Shown here one piece after another: positions 45,152-54,956 of a DNA stretch of 64,000 nt. The DNA is from Pseudoalteromonas sp. XMcav2-N. Its GTDB lineage: Bacteria; Pseudomonadota; Gammaproteobacteria; Enterobacterales; Alteromonadaceae. The position numbers were made by a program, and so were the translations under genes. Every line of letters starts with the position of its first letter. Within the stretch, counting starts at the first letter, position 1. The stretch spans positions 1 through 64,000 of the forward strand of contig NZ_JAMXSF010000011.1 in the NCBI RefSeq assembly GCF_024124545.1, written 5' to 3'. The notes beneath the pieces were generated by a model. That model searched no databases. It saw only the letters and a program-made list of their open reading frames with translations, and was not told the DNA's origin.

Positions 45152-46888
45152 TTAGCTTTTGTCTGCAGTACGATAACTGCCCTGATAATCAAAAATCTTT
45201 TCTGTGACCTGCCAGCCATATTTCTTATGTTGCCGGGCAATTACAAAATCTGGCGCCGACAATAATGTGGCATCCACCTGCTCAGCATCAGTCCAGGTAC
45301 TCACACGCACACCTGTACGACAATGCTTTTCAAATTGGCGCACAAAATATCCTCGACTCGCAGGCTTAGCAAAGTCAAACACTTCGCTCACACTGGCCCC
45401 GTCTTCATCGAAATACGTAATTTTCAGCAACTGCGCTCTAACCACTTCCCCGCTCAGGCCGCTGCATCGCAGCACCATGGCGTTTTTCAGGTTCAATGCG
45501 GCTCTCAGTTTATCGTCCGGATCCGTCAACATTACCCCGCAACTGTGGCACTGACGTGCAGCGATATCATTTTCTGCGCCACAGCTGTCACACTCTTTAA
45601 ACTTGAAACGATAATCACATTGCTGCTCATCGCCGTCATCGTCCTGCAACAGCCCCTGACAACGCCGACCAAAGTGCTCAATCACACGTCCCTGTTCGTC
45701 GTATTTGCCCCAGAAGACATTGCCAAATCCGCAGCCGGGGCACAACACTTGTACAGGTTCATTGTCCGAATTCGGCTTCTTACTGCCCACTTCAGGGTGA
45801 AACAGGTCAAACTCATTGGCAGCGTAATCAATCACCAGACAGTCTTTCTTGCCCTCACTCAGACGCAAGCCTCTCCCCACTATTTGCTGGTACAGACTCA
45901 CCGACTCTGTGGGCCTTAAGATCGCAATGACATCCACATGTGGCGCATCAAAACCCGTAGTTAATACCGATACATTAACCAGATATTTGATCTCTCGGCG
46001 CTTAAAGGCCGCGATGATCTCATCTCGTTCGTGGTTATCTGTATCACCCAGCACCAGTGCTGTTTGTCCATCAGGTAAATACCTTTTAATTTCTTTGGCA
46101 TGTAAGACGGTTGCAGCAAATATCATGACACCGTGGCGCTGTTCACTGATGGACATTACGTGTTCAATGATGCTCTTGGTTGCCCGGGTATTGCTTTGCA
46201 GCAGCTGGTTCATATCCGTTTCGCTATATCGCCCAAACGCATTACTGTCCAACGCTGAAAAATCATAATTCTCAACCGCGGGGTCAAGCTGCTTAGGTGG
46301 CGTAAGATAACCGTTTTTAATCATATAGCGCAGAGGTAATTCGTAAATACAGCGTCGAAAAGGGCTAGTATTACTGCCCCGAACAAAACCGTGATAGTGA
46401 CTGTGATACACCCACCCACTGCCAAGCCGATATGGGGTTGCCGTCAGACCAAGTATCTTTAGCGCCGGGTTAAACTGCCGTAAGCGCGCAATCACTGCCA
46501 TATACTGGCTGTCGTCTTCACCGCTGACCCTGTGACATTCATCAATAATCAGCAAAGAATAGAAGGTATCAATGGCTTCTAGATTTCGAGCCAATGACTG
46601 CACACTGGCAAATGTCACCTGATGATTCAGCTCTTTTTGTTTTAAACCAGCGGAGTAAATGCTCGCAGATAAACCATAACTCTGATATTTCTCGGCATTT
46701 TGCTCAACCAACTCTTTGACATGTGTCATGACTAGAATTTTATGTCTGGCCAGTCGAGCCAGCTGTGCAATAACCAGGCTTTTACCAGCCCCGGTTGGCA
46801 GAACAATTACCGCACTGTCATCTGACTTTTTAAAATGAGCTACGGTATTTGCAACGGCTTCTTCTTGATAGGGTCTTAGTGTGTAAAT
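45152..46888 (-). CDS. radD: RadD, DEAD-box-like ATPase for double-strand break repair (apparent ATT start)
   Basis: The protein has 578 residues if started at ATT 46886-46888 (E. coli RadD 586). The first ATG (46729) would delete the Walker A motif, so it cannot be right for a working enzyme. Upstream of it the frame encodes YTLRPYQEEAVAN and VLPTGAGKSLVIAQLARLA, matching the E. coli N-terminus. An in-frame TAG at 46901 limits the frame, and no ATG, GTG or TTG lies between. ATT has AGGTG five bases upstream. Other motifs are DECHR, GLTATP, QIVGRGLRL and two zinc clusters (CPGCGFGN; CDSCGAENDIAARQCHSCG). Confidence 0.88.
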   Translation of the reverse strand: MYTLRPYQEEAVANTVAHFKKSDDSAVIVLPTGAGKSLVIAQLARLARHKILVMTHVKELVEQNAEKYQSYGLSASIYSAGLKQKELNHQVTFASVQSLARNLEAIDTFYSLLIIDECHRVSGEDDSQYMAVIARLRQFNPALKILGLTATPYRLGSGWVYHSHYHGFVRGSNTSPFRRCIYELPLRYMIKNGYLTPPKQLDPAVENYDFSALDSNAFGRYSETDMNQLLQSNTRATKSIIEHVMSISEQRHGVMIFAATVLHAKEIKRYLPDGQTALVLGDTDNHERDEIIAAFKRREIKYLVNVSVLTTGFDAPHVDVIAILRPTESVSLYQQIVGRGLRLSEGKKDCLVIDYAANEFDLFHPEVGSKKPNSDNEPVQVLCPGCGFGNVFWGKYDEQGRVIEHFGRRCQGLLQDDDGDEQQCDYRFKFKECDSCGAENDIAARQCHSCGVMLTDPDDKLRAALNLKNAMVLRCSGLSGEVVRAQLLKITYFDEDGASVSEVFDFAKPASRGYFVRQFEKHCRTGVRVSTWTDAEQVDATLLSAPDFVIARQHKKYGWQVTEKIFDYQGSYRTADKS

Positions 46889-46985
46889 AGGGACACCTGA
46901 CTATATTAACGACAGAGGGTTTTCGATTAAGATATGGACTAACGAGATATGAAATATGAACCCAGAAAAGGTATCTTTAACCACA

Positions 46986-47018
46986 TAAGCCAGCCATTTA
47001 AATAATATGACTGGCTTA
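46986..47018 (-). terminator. Possible terminator of the H-NS gene
   Basis: TAAGCCAG pairs with CTGGCTTA over a 17-base loop, shortly after the H-NS stop. The T-run is poor, so it may instead only protect the mRNA end. Confidence 0.35.
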
Positions 47019-47031
47019 CACGGTGCGGTAA

Positions 47032-47337
47032 TTAGATTTTGTGGTCTTCTAAGTTAACATCAACAAAAGCTTTTGGTGTTTTACCGCGACCAGTCCATTC
47101 AAATACTTCACCGTCTTTTTCAATACGGTATTTTGGACGTACTTTGCTGCGCTTATCAGTTGCTGTTTCGGAAGCAAAATCTTCTAAAGACAATCCTTTT
47201 TCTTTAATCAGTGCCAAAACTTCTTTTTTGGCTTCTTCCTGTTTTGCCTGCTCATCAATGGCGGCTTGGATAAGCTCCAGCGCTTTATTCAAATCACTGT
47301 AACTTGCAGTCTTAATAAAAGATCTTATTTCACGCAT
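47032..47337 (-). CDS. H-NS family nucleoid-associated protein
   Basis: The protein has 101 residues, shorter than E. coli H-NS (137). The N-terminal two thirds are helical and charged for oligomer formation (NKALELIQAAIDEQAKQEEA). The C-terminal DNA-binding domain is present with YRIEKDGEVFEWTGRGKTPK, including the minor-groove-binding loop (TGRGKTPKAF). It silences AT-rich, often foreign, DNA. The 200 bases upstream are strongly AT-rich, which would suit self-regulation, a known trait of H-NS. Confidence 0.88.
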   Translation of the reverse strand: MREIRSFIKTASYSDLNKALELIQAAIDEQAKQEEAKKEVLALIKEKGLSLEDFASETATDKRSKVRPKYRIEKDGEVFEWTGRGKTPKAFVDVNLEDHKI

Positions 47338-47537
47338 TGGATTACTCTCGTAGATTGTTGAATTTAGAATTTTATGAGTTAATTAAGCTCGGTATATAGA
47401 GAGTATATTATATTTATCTCTTTTCAAATTAAAAGTAGTTAAATTTATAATATCCATTGATAATTACTCAATATTAGCCATCAATTAAACTCAGAGCTTG
47501 TCTCAACACCGAACATTGGCCTCTACTGTCACAACGA

Positions 47538-50500
47538 CTAACGCATCCAAACCTTCACTTCTGCCAAACCATTAGACTGTAACAGCTGCAACTGAGATTC
47601 AACATTTTGACTTTGCTCAAATTCAAACGCATCAAGCTGTTCATCAAATATAATGGTGGCTGCACCATCCCCGCCCCGTTGTTTCACTTCGTGTAACGCG
47701 ATATCAGCGAGGTTAACAGATGCTTCCCAACCAATGACCTGCCCCCCAAGTAACGGCAGAGGATAAAAGGACCAGCCTACCGACACGCTCAGATTCAGAG
47801 ATTTTCCGTTGGGCAACTTAAAATCAAATTGAGCAATCGCTTTACATAGCTCGCTGACATACCGTTCAACTTCAGAACATTTAAAGTCCCTCAAAAGCAG
47901 TAAAAACTCATCACCACTCCAGCGCGCGACATAATCTGATCCCTGAGTACGGGTATTGAGCAAAGTTGCTAGTTGCTGTAAACAGCTGTCACCACCAATT
48001 GGGCCATAGGCATCGTTGATTTTACTGAAACTATCAATATTGAGGATCATCAGTACCAGACTTTTATCCTGCTGTCGCAAAGACTGCGCATTACGCTGAT
48101 AGTGCTCAATATCCTTCGGGAGTTGATCAAACAAAAAGCGGCGACTTCGTAAGCCTGTCAGTTCATCTGAGTGGCTGACCAACTTTAGCTGAGTGTTGAC
48201 CTGATTGAGTTTATCATTGGCTTTTCTGAGCTCTGTCGTACGTTCAGCAACCAGGGCTTCCAGCGCGGCTTGCTTGCGTCGCTCCTGAGTACGAAATACC
48301 CAGAACACAAGATAAAACAAAAACATAAAGCCGCAGGTGATGATTAAGCGGAAAAATACGGTTTCATCAAAACGCTGTGGCAATTGAAGGTTAAGCGACA
48401 AGTTATGTGCCTGCTGCCAGTCCTGACCACGCCGCTTTACTTGTAGTAAGAAGGTAAAATCACCAGGCGGCAGGTTGGTATAAATGGCTTCACGCCGGGA
48501 TTGCGCATCGCGCCACTGGGCATCGTGACCTTCCAGCTTATAGCGAAACTCTATGCTCTGCGGCGCATAAAAATCGATGGCCGTATAGCGAATGGTCAGG
48601 TCCCGTTCACTGGTGTCCAGCTCAACCGGGCCTAGCAGCCTGTCTGGTGTCAGATTACGTGTGGCAGTGACAATACTTTCAAACTTAGGAGCCAGCTCTG
48701 CGGCGCTGAATAACTGTACTTTTTTAGGGATGCGCACGATGCCCTGCAAGCTGGGATACAAAAGATAATCGTCCTGCTCAACAACGGCATCATGACCTAA
48801 TCCCGTACAACATTGACTCGGTACACCATCCAATTGTCGATCAAAGGGGTTAATGACCTGCTCTACCTGCAGGTTTTGGACGGGCTCACGGAACTGTGCA
48901 ATCGGCATGCGATACACGCCTTTCATGGTACTGACCCAAACCAGCTCCTGCGACTTGTCAAAGTGTAACGATAAGATCGGCCCGTAAGGTAACCCGTGGG
49001 ATGCATCAAGCTGATGCCAGTCCCCATCCTGGCTGCGATAATACAATCCATCGTAAAACGTACCGACCAGGGTTGCACTGCCTTCAACATGCAAGATACT
49101 GGTGACATAGGCAGATTCAAGCGATGTCTGTCCACCTATTTTTTCTATGCCACGTTCATTGTATTTATAGGCGCCTTTATCCGTGCCGATAAATCCAAAA
49201 CGCGGAAAATCTACAACATAGGTAATAAACTGGCTGCCCAGAAAGGCATTGTAAGTAAAAGGTGTCAGACCACTGTAATCTAACCGGTAAAGACCCCGTC
49301 CGGTACCCAGCCACAACCCGCCCTGATTGGAAGGTGTCAGAGTAAAGACCTGAGTCTGGCGAAACTCACGATTAGGGATAGCGAGCAGTTTGTCATCTTC
49401 ATAAATAACCACACCACGGCCGGTCCCCAGAAACAAGCGCTCGCCGATGAACTCCATGTCGTGAATTTCCACCCCATTGAGCTGAGATGCACTGATCACG
49501 GGTTCGTAATTATCATTGCTGTCAAGTCGGCCAACCCCCTCTCGGGTAGCAACCCAAACATTCCCTTGCAAATCTTGTGTGATAGCAGAAATCGCCTGCT
49601 CCCGCTGTGGGCCGACAGAGAAGCGCTCTACCCGCCCGGCATGCGCCAGCCAGAGACCTTCGTTAATACTGGCCATCCACACATTGCCGTCATCATCAAT
49701 AAAAATGTCGGTAAACCAAATTCCCTGGTCCAGCTGCGCCAATTCAACATATTGCCATTGACCACCACTTTCTTTGTACAACAGCCGGCCATAGGTAGAT
49801 ACCCACATACCTCCTTGCTGATCGCTCAAAAACTTATAGGTCGCGTTGTTACCTATTTCGTCGTAGCGCCTGAGCACCTCATCAAAGTCGAGAAAATATG
49901 CTCCCAACTGAGAAGCGAGAAAAAGCTTACCGTCAATCCATGCCAGATCATGAATATTGGTTTGTGCCAGCTGACGTGGCAGTGATATTTTGCTGGATAG
50001 CTCCAGCCGCATGTCATTAGAGCCCATAGACTGGGACTCACTGATCCGCAACAAATGGCGCTCGTTAACCAACCAAATACCCTGCGGGGATGAGGTCATT
50101 TTTGTTACAGAGCCGACAATTTGACTGATGTGTGTCAGGGAGAGTTTTTTACTGTCGAGGTTATTTTCAGCTAAGGTCAGGCGTTTAGCTGACACATAAT
50201 ATAAGCCATTTGCTGCAACCCAGATATTACCATGATGATCTTCGAGAATATCTCTGACTTCACCCTGGACTTCGAAACGCTCGGTTGTAAGGGTTTGCGG
50301 ATTTAATCGGGTTACCCCTCTACGGGTGCCAATCCATAGCATACCAAAGCGGTCAACAAAGAGCTTATTAACCGCATTGCTATCCAGAAACTCACTATTT
50401 TGCGTTGTGTAGTTACTGAACTGTAAGCCGTCAAATCGACTTAGTCCAAACTGTGTACCAAGCCAGATATAACCTTGCTGGTCCTGAACCACACTCTTGA

Positions 50501-50615
50501 TACTTTGCGATGGTAGGCCATTTTGCATACTCCACTGTTTAACAACATAATCATTAATTGCCGCATTCACACCTGTGGTGAATATGCATAGCAACAGTAG
50601 AAGTATAAATCGCAT
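47538..50615 (-). CDS. Two-component-type beta-propeller sensor with GGDEF domain (diguanylate cyclase)
   Basis: The protein has 1025 residues from the ATG at 50615, with GAGGGAG upstream. A signal peptide precedes periplasmic Reg_prop propeller repeats (about 20-640; blades such as GYIWLGTQFGLSRFDG and GMLWIGTRRGVTRLNP), a Y_Y_Y domain (FRYKLEGHDAQWRDAQSRRE), one membrane segment near 750, a coiled coil and a C-terminal GGDEF domain. The active-site loop is RWSGDEF (SGDEF variants are active). The inhibitory RxxD site is absent, so product feedback may be lacking. It makes cyclic di-GMP in response to an unknown, perhaps glycan, signal. Confidence 0.88.
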   Translation of the reverse strand: MRFILLLLLCIFTTGVNAAINDYVVKQWSMQNGLPSQSIKSVVQDQQGYIWLGTQFGLSRFDGLQFSNYTTQNSEFLDSNAVNKLFVDRFGMLWIGTRRGVTRLNPQTLTTERFEVQGEVRDILEDHHGNIWVAANGLYYVSAKRLTLAENNLDSKKLSLTHISQIVGSVTKMTSSPQGIWLVNERHLLRISESQSMGSNDMRLELSSKISLPRQLAQTNIHDLAWIDGKLFLASQLGAYFLDFDEVLRRYDEIGNNATYKFLSDQQGGMWVSTYGRLLYKESGGQWQYVELAQLDQGIWFTDIFIDDDGNVWMASINEGLWLAHAGRVERFSVGPQREQAISAITQDLQGNVWVATREGVGRLDSNDNYEPVISASQLNGVEIHDMEFIGERLFLGTGRGVVIYEDDKLLAIPNREFRQTQVFTLTPSNQGGLWLGTGRGLYRLDYSGLTPFTYNAFLGSQFITYVVDFPRFGFIGTDKGAYKYNERGIEKIGGQTSLESAYVTSILHVEGSATLVGTFYDGLYYRSQDGDWHQLDASHGLPYGPILSLHFDKSQELVWVSTMKGVYRMPIAQFREPVQNLQVEQVINPFDRQLDGVPSQCCTGLGHDAVVEQDDYLLYPSLQGIVRIPKKVQLFSAAELAPKFESIVTATRNLTPDRLLGPVELDTSERDLTIRYTAIDFYAPQSIEFRYKLEGHDAQWRDAQSRREAIYTNLPPGDFTFLLQVKRRGQDWQQAHNLSLNLQLPQRFDETVFFRLIITCGFMFLFYLVFWVFRTQERRKQAALEALVAERTTELRKANDKLNQVNTQLKLVSHSDELTGLRSRRFLFDQLPKDIEHYQRNAQSLRQQDKSLVLMILNIDSFSKINDAYGPIGGDSCLQQLATLLNTRTQGSDYVARWSGDEFLLLLRDFKCSEVERYVSELCKAIAQFDFKLPNGKSLNLSVSVGWSFYPLPLLGGQVIGWEASVNLADIALHEVKQRGGDGAATIIFDEQLDAFEFEQSQNVESQLQLLQSNGLAEVKVWMR

Positions 50616-50643
50616 AGGCTCCCTCTTCGTACCCGTAATTAAA

Positions 50644-51129
50644 TTAGCCGCCCAGGACACCTGTTTTAAACAAAGCTTGCAAACAAATCAATGAAAATAT
50701 CCCGGCAAGCAGGTCATCTGCCATTATTCCCAGGCCACCATGCAGCTTTCTATCCAGTATTCGAATTGGACCTGGCTTTGCAATATCAAAAAAGCGAAAT
50801 AATAAAAAACCAACCAGTAGCGACTGCCAGCTAATTGCAGCCCCTATCATAGTGATATAAAACCCGGCGACTTCATCCCATACAATTGCAGGGTGATCAT
50901 GTACGCCTACATCACGAGCAGTCTTGCCACAGATCCAAAACCCCGCCAGACTGAGCAAAACGGCTAAAGTGATCTGCACCCATAACGGCTGCCCCATTGT
51001 CAGCAGAATAAATGGCAGTGCAGCTAAAGTACCAAAAGTACCGGGGGCTTTAGGTGCTAACCCTAAACCAAACCCCAGCGCTAGAAAATGATGTGGGCGT
51101 TTGAGGTTGAATGATAACGGCTTATTCAA
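50644..51129 (-). CDS. pgpA: Phosphatidylglycerophosphatase A
   Basis: The protein has 161 residues. It removes phosphate from phosphatidylglycerophosphate to give phosphatidylglycerol. The PgpA features are FLALGFGLGLAPKAPGTFGT near the N-terminus, HDHPAIVWDEVAGFYITMIG in the middle (catalytic acids) and FRFFDIAKPGPIRILDRKLH, then GGLGIMADDLLAGIF. Four membrane segments are visible. It lies 11 bases after thiL, as in E. coli. Confidence 0.94.
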   Translation of the reverse strand: MNKPLSFNLKRPHHFLALGFGLGLAPKAPGTFGTLAALPFILLTMGQPLWVQITLAVLLSLAGFWICGKTARDVGVHDHPAIVWDEVAGFYITMIGAAISWQSLLVGFLLFRFFDIAKPGPIRILDRKLHGGLGIMADDLLAGIFSLICLQALFKTGVLGG

Positions 51130-51140
51130 ACCTGCTCCTA

Positions 51141-52100
51141 TTAAAAGTGTTGATAACCGCTACGCGGTAATGGGCATTTTTCCCCCGCCTGCAACAACTC
51201 AAGCTTGCCAACCGACGCGGTTACCTGACCGATACAGACAGGGTCCACACCATACTGACGAAGACGCGCCTCGACGGCGCCTTTATTGCTGTCGTTTACG
51301 GTAAACAACAGTTCATAGTCATCGCCATACGCCAGCCCCAGTTCATGACGCAAAGATACAGGCTCTAATTGCTGCAGAGTCGGTGACATTGGTACATCTT
51401 CAATATTGACCAAAGCGCCGACTCCTGACTTATTCAATATGTGCTGCAAATCAGCTAGCAAGCCATCTGAAATATCGATGCAGGCAGTTGCCATGCCCCG
51501 CAACACTTGTCCAGCCGCTACTCTCGGGGTTGGGAAATGTAACTTTTCTTCGAGGCGCTTTAACTGAGTTGCTTCTAGCGGTAGCTGACGCTTACGGGCT
51601 TCAATTGCCAAAGCGGCATCACCCAGCTCTCCCGTAACATAAATCCAGTCACCCACTTTAGCGCCAGAGCGCGTCAGTGCTTTGTCATTTGGAATGATCC
51701 CTTTGGCACAGATAGTGATGGTCAGCGGGCCCTGAGTTGTGTCCCCACCTATCAGCTGAACATTGTAATACTCTGCAATTTCATGCATACCCTCGGTAAA
51801 CGCTTCCAGCCAATCCATATCGACCTCAGGCAGAGTTAAGCCAATGGAGATCCACGTTGGCTCTGCGCCCATAGCGGCAAGATCGCTGAGATTAACGGCC
51901 AAGGCACGATGACCTAATGCTCTGGGTGGAATGTCTTCGAAAAAGTGTACACCGGCAACCAGGGTGTCTGTGGTAATGGCAAGTTGGTGCTTGTCAGGAA
52001 CCGTCACTATGGCACAATCATCACCAATGCCAACCTTTACATCACGACGCGCAATGCCGCGCCCCTTGAAGTAATGATTGATTAACTCAAATTCCTTCAT
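51141..52100 (-). CDS. thiL: Thiamine-monophosphate kinase
   Basis: The protein phosphorylates thiamine phosphate to thiamine pyrophosphate. It has 319 residues, as usual. Motifs of the PurM-like ATP-binding fold are GIGDDCAIV, TTDTLVAGVHFFED, ALAVNLSDLAAMGAEPTWIS, IGGDTTQGPLTITICAKGI and CIDISDGLLADLQHI. Its ATG is only a few bases from a terminator-like hairpin that separates it from nusB, and no clear ribosome site is present, so read-through and coupling may control it. Confidence 0.94.
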   Translation of the reverse strand: MKEFELINHYFKGRGIARRDVKVGIGDDCAIVTVPDKHQLAITTDTLVAGVHFFEDIPPRALGHRALAVNLSDLAAMGAEPTWISIGLTLPEVDMDWLEAFTEGMHEIAEYYNVQLIGGDTTQGPLTITICAKGIIPNDKALTRSGAKVGDWIYVTGELGDAALAIEARKRQLPLEATQLKRLEEKLHFPTPRVAAGQVLRGMATACIDISDGLLADLQHILNKSGVGALVNIEDVPMSPTLQQLEPVSLRHELGLAYGDDYELLFTVNDSNKGAVEARLRQYGVDPVCIGQVTASVGKLELLQAGEKCPLPRSGYQHF

Positions 52101-52105
52101 ACATT

Positions 52106-52128
52106 AAAAAAGCCGGCCCATGCCGGCT
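52106..52128 (-). terminator. Intrinsic terminator between nusB and thiL
   Basis: On the minus strand AGCCGGC and GCCGGCT form a GC-rich stem over a short loop, followed directly by six T. It ends the rib-nusB part of the cluster or attenuates thiL-pgpA. The T-run stops five bases before the thiL ATG. Confidence 0.75.
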
Positions 52129-52144
52129 CTCCTCACGGTCTCGA

Positions 52145-52555
52145 TTACTTGCGGATTATCTTAACCGCTTTGTCCAGTACGCCGTTGACAAATTTGTGAC
52201 TGTCTTCAGCACCAAACATTTTCGCCAGCTCAATCCCTTCGTTAATGGCGACTTTGTAAGGGACGTCTTCGCGGAATTTTAACTCGTAAATGCTGACGCG
52301 TAATACAGCTTTTTCAACCATATCCAGGTCATCAAATGGACGAGACAAATGCGGCGTCATCAACTCATCTAGCTGTTTGCAGTTTACTGCAACACCACGT
52401 GCCAGATCTTTGAAGTACTCTACATCAACCTTTGAAACGTCGTTTTCGATCAGCATTTGCTGCTCGATATCAGCAATGGGGTTGCCACTTAGCTGCCAAG
52501 AATATACTGCCTGAAGGGCAAGGACACGCGCCTTACGTCTAGCTGCTGGTTTCAC
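52145..52555 (-). CDS. nusB: Transcription antitermination factor NusB
   Basis: The protein has 136 residues, all helical. With NusE it binds boxA of rRNA leaders to prevent early termination. The match includes [20 protein letters not shown] (arginine-rich start), [33 protein letters not shown] and [20 protein letters not shown]. It lies 11 bases after ribH, the usual order. Confidence 0.95.
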   Translation of the reverse strand: MKPAARRKARVLALQAVYSWQLSGNPIADIEQQMLIENDVSKVDVEYFKDLARGVAVNCKQLDELMTPHLSRPFDDLDMVEKAVLRVSIYELKFREDVPYKVAINEGIELAKMFGAEDSHKFVNGVLDKAVKIIRK

Positions 52556-52566
52556 TGAGATTCCTC

Positions 52567-53031
52567 TTAAATTTGCTCTAGCACGTTCACCATTTCCAGT
52601 GCACCAAGTGCAGCTTCGCCACCCTTGTTACCCATTTTGGTTCCCGCGCGCTCGATGGCCTGCTCAATACTTTCCGTGGTTAACACACCAAAGGCAACCG
52701 GGATATCGTAGTCCATAGACACGCTCGCCAGGCCTTTGTTTGACTCATTTGCAACCAGGTCGAAATGAGGTGTACCGCCACGAATGATGACACCTAATGC
52801 AATGATGGCATCGTGTTCTTTTTTCATTGCAACACGCTTAGCCGCTAAAGGTAATTCTACTGCACCCGGTACATACACAACAGTGATGTCCTCGTCCTTT
52901 ACGCCACCTGTACGCTTTAACTCATCAACTGCGCCTTCTAACAGGCTGCTACCAATAAAGTCGTTAAAACGAGAGATGACAATGGCAAATTTCTTGCCCG
53001 GTGCGTATTTATTACCTTCGATGATTTTCAT
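52567..53031 (-). CDS. ribH: 6,7-dimethyl-8-ribityllumazine synthase
   Basis: The protein has 154 residues and forms the capsid-like lumazine synthase that joins the RibD-pathway pyrimidine to dihydroxybutanone phosphate. Matching parts are [56 protein letters not shown] and [20 protein letters not shown]. It is fourth of the rib genes in the cluster. The 116-base gap before it holds an imperfect, T-followed hairpin that may lower its expression. Confidence 0.96.
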   Translation of the reverse strand: MKIIEGNKYAPGKKFAIVISRFNDFIGSSLLEGAVDELKRTGGVKDEDITVVYVPGAVELPLAAKRVAMKKEHDAIIALGVIIRGGTPHFDLVANESNKGLASVSMDYDIPVAFGVLTTESIEQAIERAGTKMGNKGGEAALGALEMVNVLEQI

Positions 53032-53147
53032 TAGATGATTCCTAATCTAGTATAAGCAATTGCCAAATTGAGGCGCATAATAGCATAGAAAAAGACGAAA
53101 CGCCTACAGGGAAATCCCCGTCAGGCGCTCGTTGTGCTATGAGTAAA

Positions 53148-54260
53148 TTATTGAGGTTCGACGTAATCGACAACTTCCAGGTGGAAGCCAGACAGGGCAT
53201 GGTATTTTTTCGGCAAGCTCATCAGGCGCATTTTGTTAATCCCCAGATCGGCGAGAATTTGCGAGCCCACTCCCACTGTTCTGGATGTACCCTGAAACTT
53301 ACGGTAGTTAGGCTTCTCACCGGCATCCTCCGCCGCAAACGCCTTCACCAATTGCTCCAGGTCCTCTGTTTTCTCTTGTTTGCCCAGAATAACCAAGACG
53401 CCATTGTTGTCGGCAATGTATTTCATTGCTCCATGTAGCGTCCAGCTGCGGTCTGCACTGCGGTCGGATAACAAGGTATCATTGAACGTGCTTTGCAGGT
53501 GAACTCGCACTAAAGTTGCCTCATCGGCACTCACTTCACCTTTTAATAATGCGTAGTGCAGCTGGTTATCTATGGTGTCTTTATATGTCACCAATTTAAA
53601 CTCACCGTATTCGGTAGGCAGCTTACATTCTGCGACTTTTTCAATCGTCGTTTCATTGAGGTTACGATATTCGATTAAATCGGCGATGGTGCCAATTTTG
53701 ATATCGTGCTCTTTAGCAAACACTTCCAGTTCGGGACGTCTGGCCATTGTGCCATCCGGGTTAAGGATCTCAACAATCACTGAGGATGGTTCAAGACCCG
53801 CCAGGCGCGCTAAGTCACAACCTGCTTCCGTATGGCCAGCGCGGGTTAACACGCCACCGGGCTGTGCCATGATCGGGAAAATATGGCCAGGCTGCACTAT
53901 GTCTTCCGGTACCGCACCTTTAGCAACAGCCGCCTGCACTGTACGGGCACGATCTGCTGCCGAGATACCTGTGGTCACGCCTTTAGCGGCCTCAATCGAC
54001 ATAGTGAAATTGGTTGAGAACTGGGCGCCGTTATTTTTAACCATCAGGGGCAAGTCTAACTGCTGACAGCGCTCTTGCGTCATCGTCAAACAGATCAGGC
54101 CACGGCCATAGGTCGCCATAAAATTAATTGCTTCTGGCGTGATATGCTCTGCCGCAATGATCAGATCGCCTTCATTTTCCCGGTCTTCATCATCCATCAG
54201 AATCACCATTTTACCGGCTTTAATGTCATCGATGATTTCTTGTGCGCTGTTTAAACTCAT
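53148..54260 (-). CDS. ribBA: 3,4-dihydroxy-2-butanone-4-phosphate synthase fused to inactive GTP cyclohydrolase II-like domain
   Basis: The protein has 370 residues. The N-terminal RibB domain (about 1-200) is complete, with [36 protein letters not shown] and the metal-binding acids. The C-terminal half has the RibA fold but has lost the three zinc Cys. Where E. coli RibA has SECLTGD and RCDCG, this protein reads LQSTFND and DRSADR. So it should make only dihydroxybutanone phosphate, and a separate RibA elsewhere must supply GTP cyclohydrolase. Such RibBX forms are known in gammaproteobacteria. Confidence 0.9.
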   Translation of the reverse strand: MSLNSAQEIIDDIKAGKMVILMDDEDRENEGDLIIAAEHITPEAINFMATYGRGLICLTMTQERCQQLDLPLMVKNNGAQFSTNFTMSIEAAKGVTTGISAADRARTVQAAVAKGAVPEDIVQPGHIFPIMAQPGGVLTRAGHTEAGCDLARLAGLEPSSVIVEILNPDGTMARRPELEVFAKEHDIKIGTIADLIEYRNLNETTIEKVAECKLPTEYGEFKLVTYKDTIDNQLHYALLKGEVSADEATLVRVHLQSTFNDTLLSDRSADRSWTLHGAMKYIADNNGVLVILGKQEKTEDLEQLVKAFAAEDAGEKPNYRKFQGTSRTVGVGSQILADLGINKMRLMSLPKKYHALSGFHLEVVDYVEPQ

Positions 54261-54293
54261 AATCTTCCCGTTAGTAAGTGCGTTATTGGCAAG

Positions 54294-54950
54294 TTATTTA
54301 ATAAAGCCAGCTTTGGCCAACAAGCTGGTTGTGAGAGTTGATTGCTCCGTATCGGCCGGTACACCTTGGATCAGCCTTTCGAGATAGCGCGCTATCTGAT
54401 CTACTTCCAGGTTGAGTAATGTCCCCACCTTAAAGTCAGCGATGGTGGTCTCTTGTGCTGTGTGTGGCACTATTGTCAGTTTGAATTTGTCTTCATCCAA
54501 CTCATTGACTGTCAGACTGATCCCATCAATCGCCACTGAGCCTTTGTACGGAATGTATTTCATTAATTGCGATGGCGCTTTGAGCCAGTATTCTGTAGCA
54601 CGCGCATTCGGCTTAACGGCCACCACTTCTGCAATGCCATCAACGTGGCCGGATACTAAGTGGCCACCAAGCCGTGAGATCGGTTGCAAGGCTTTTTCCA
54701 GATTAACGAGCTGGCCAACCCGGTACTCACCAAAGCGAGTCAACTTGAGCGTTTCATTTGACACATCGGCACGAAAACCGTCAGCGAATTTTTCAACAAC
54801 GGTCAGGCACACACCATTGGTGGCGATGCTGTCGCCAAGCTGCACATCATCCATATTCAAGGTGGTACTGGTAACCCGTACACTCAGGTCTCCCTGCTTA
54901 AGGGTCAGCTCCGTTAATGTGCCTGTTGCTTCAATGATGCCTGTAAACAT
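54294..54950 (-). CDS. ribE: Riboflavin synthase, alpha subunit
   Basis: The protein has 218 residues and converts two lumazines into riboflavin. Two repeated lumazine-binding halves are visible: MFTGIIEATGTLTELT with LGDSIATNGVCLTVV, and HLVSGHVDGIAEV with GSVAIDGISLTVNEL. It lies seven bases after ribD and is the E. coli ribC (ribE) counterpart. Confidence 0.95.
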   Translation of the reverse strand: MFTGIIEATGTLTELTLKQGDLSVRVTSTTLNMDDVQLGDSIATNGVCLTVVEKFADGFRADVSNETLKLTRFGEYRVGQLVNLEKALQPISRLGGHLVSGHVDGIAEVVAVKPNARATEYWLKAPSQLMKYIPYKGSVAIDGISLTVNELDEDKFKLTIVPHTAQETTIADFKVGTLLNLEVDQIARYLERLIQGVPADTEQSTLTTSLLAKAGFIK

Positions 54951-54956
54951 AATGCC

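Noticed and set aside
46729..46731. ATG 46729 as start of radD
   Set aside because: It would remove the Walker A motif and the conserved N-terminus that is clearly encoded upstream.
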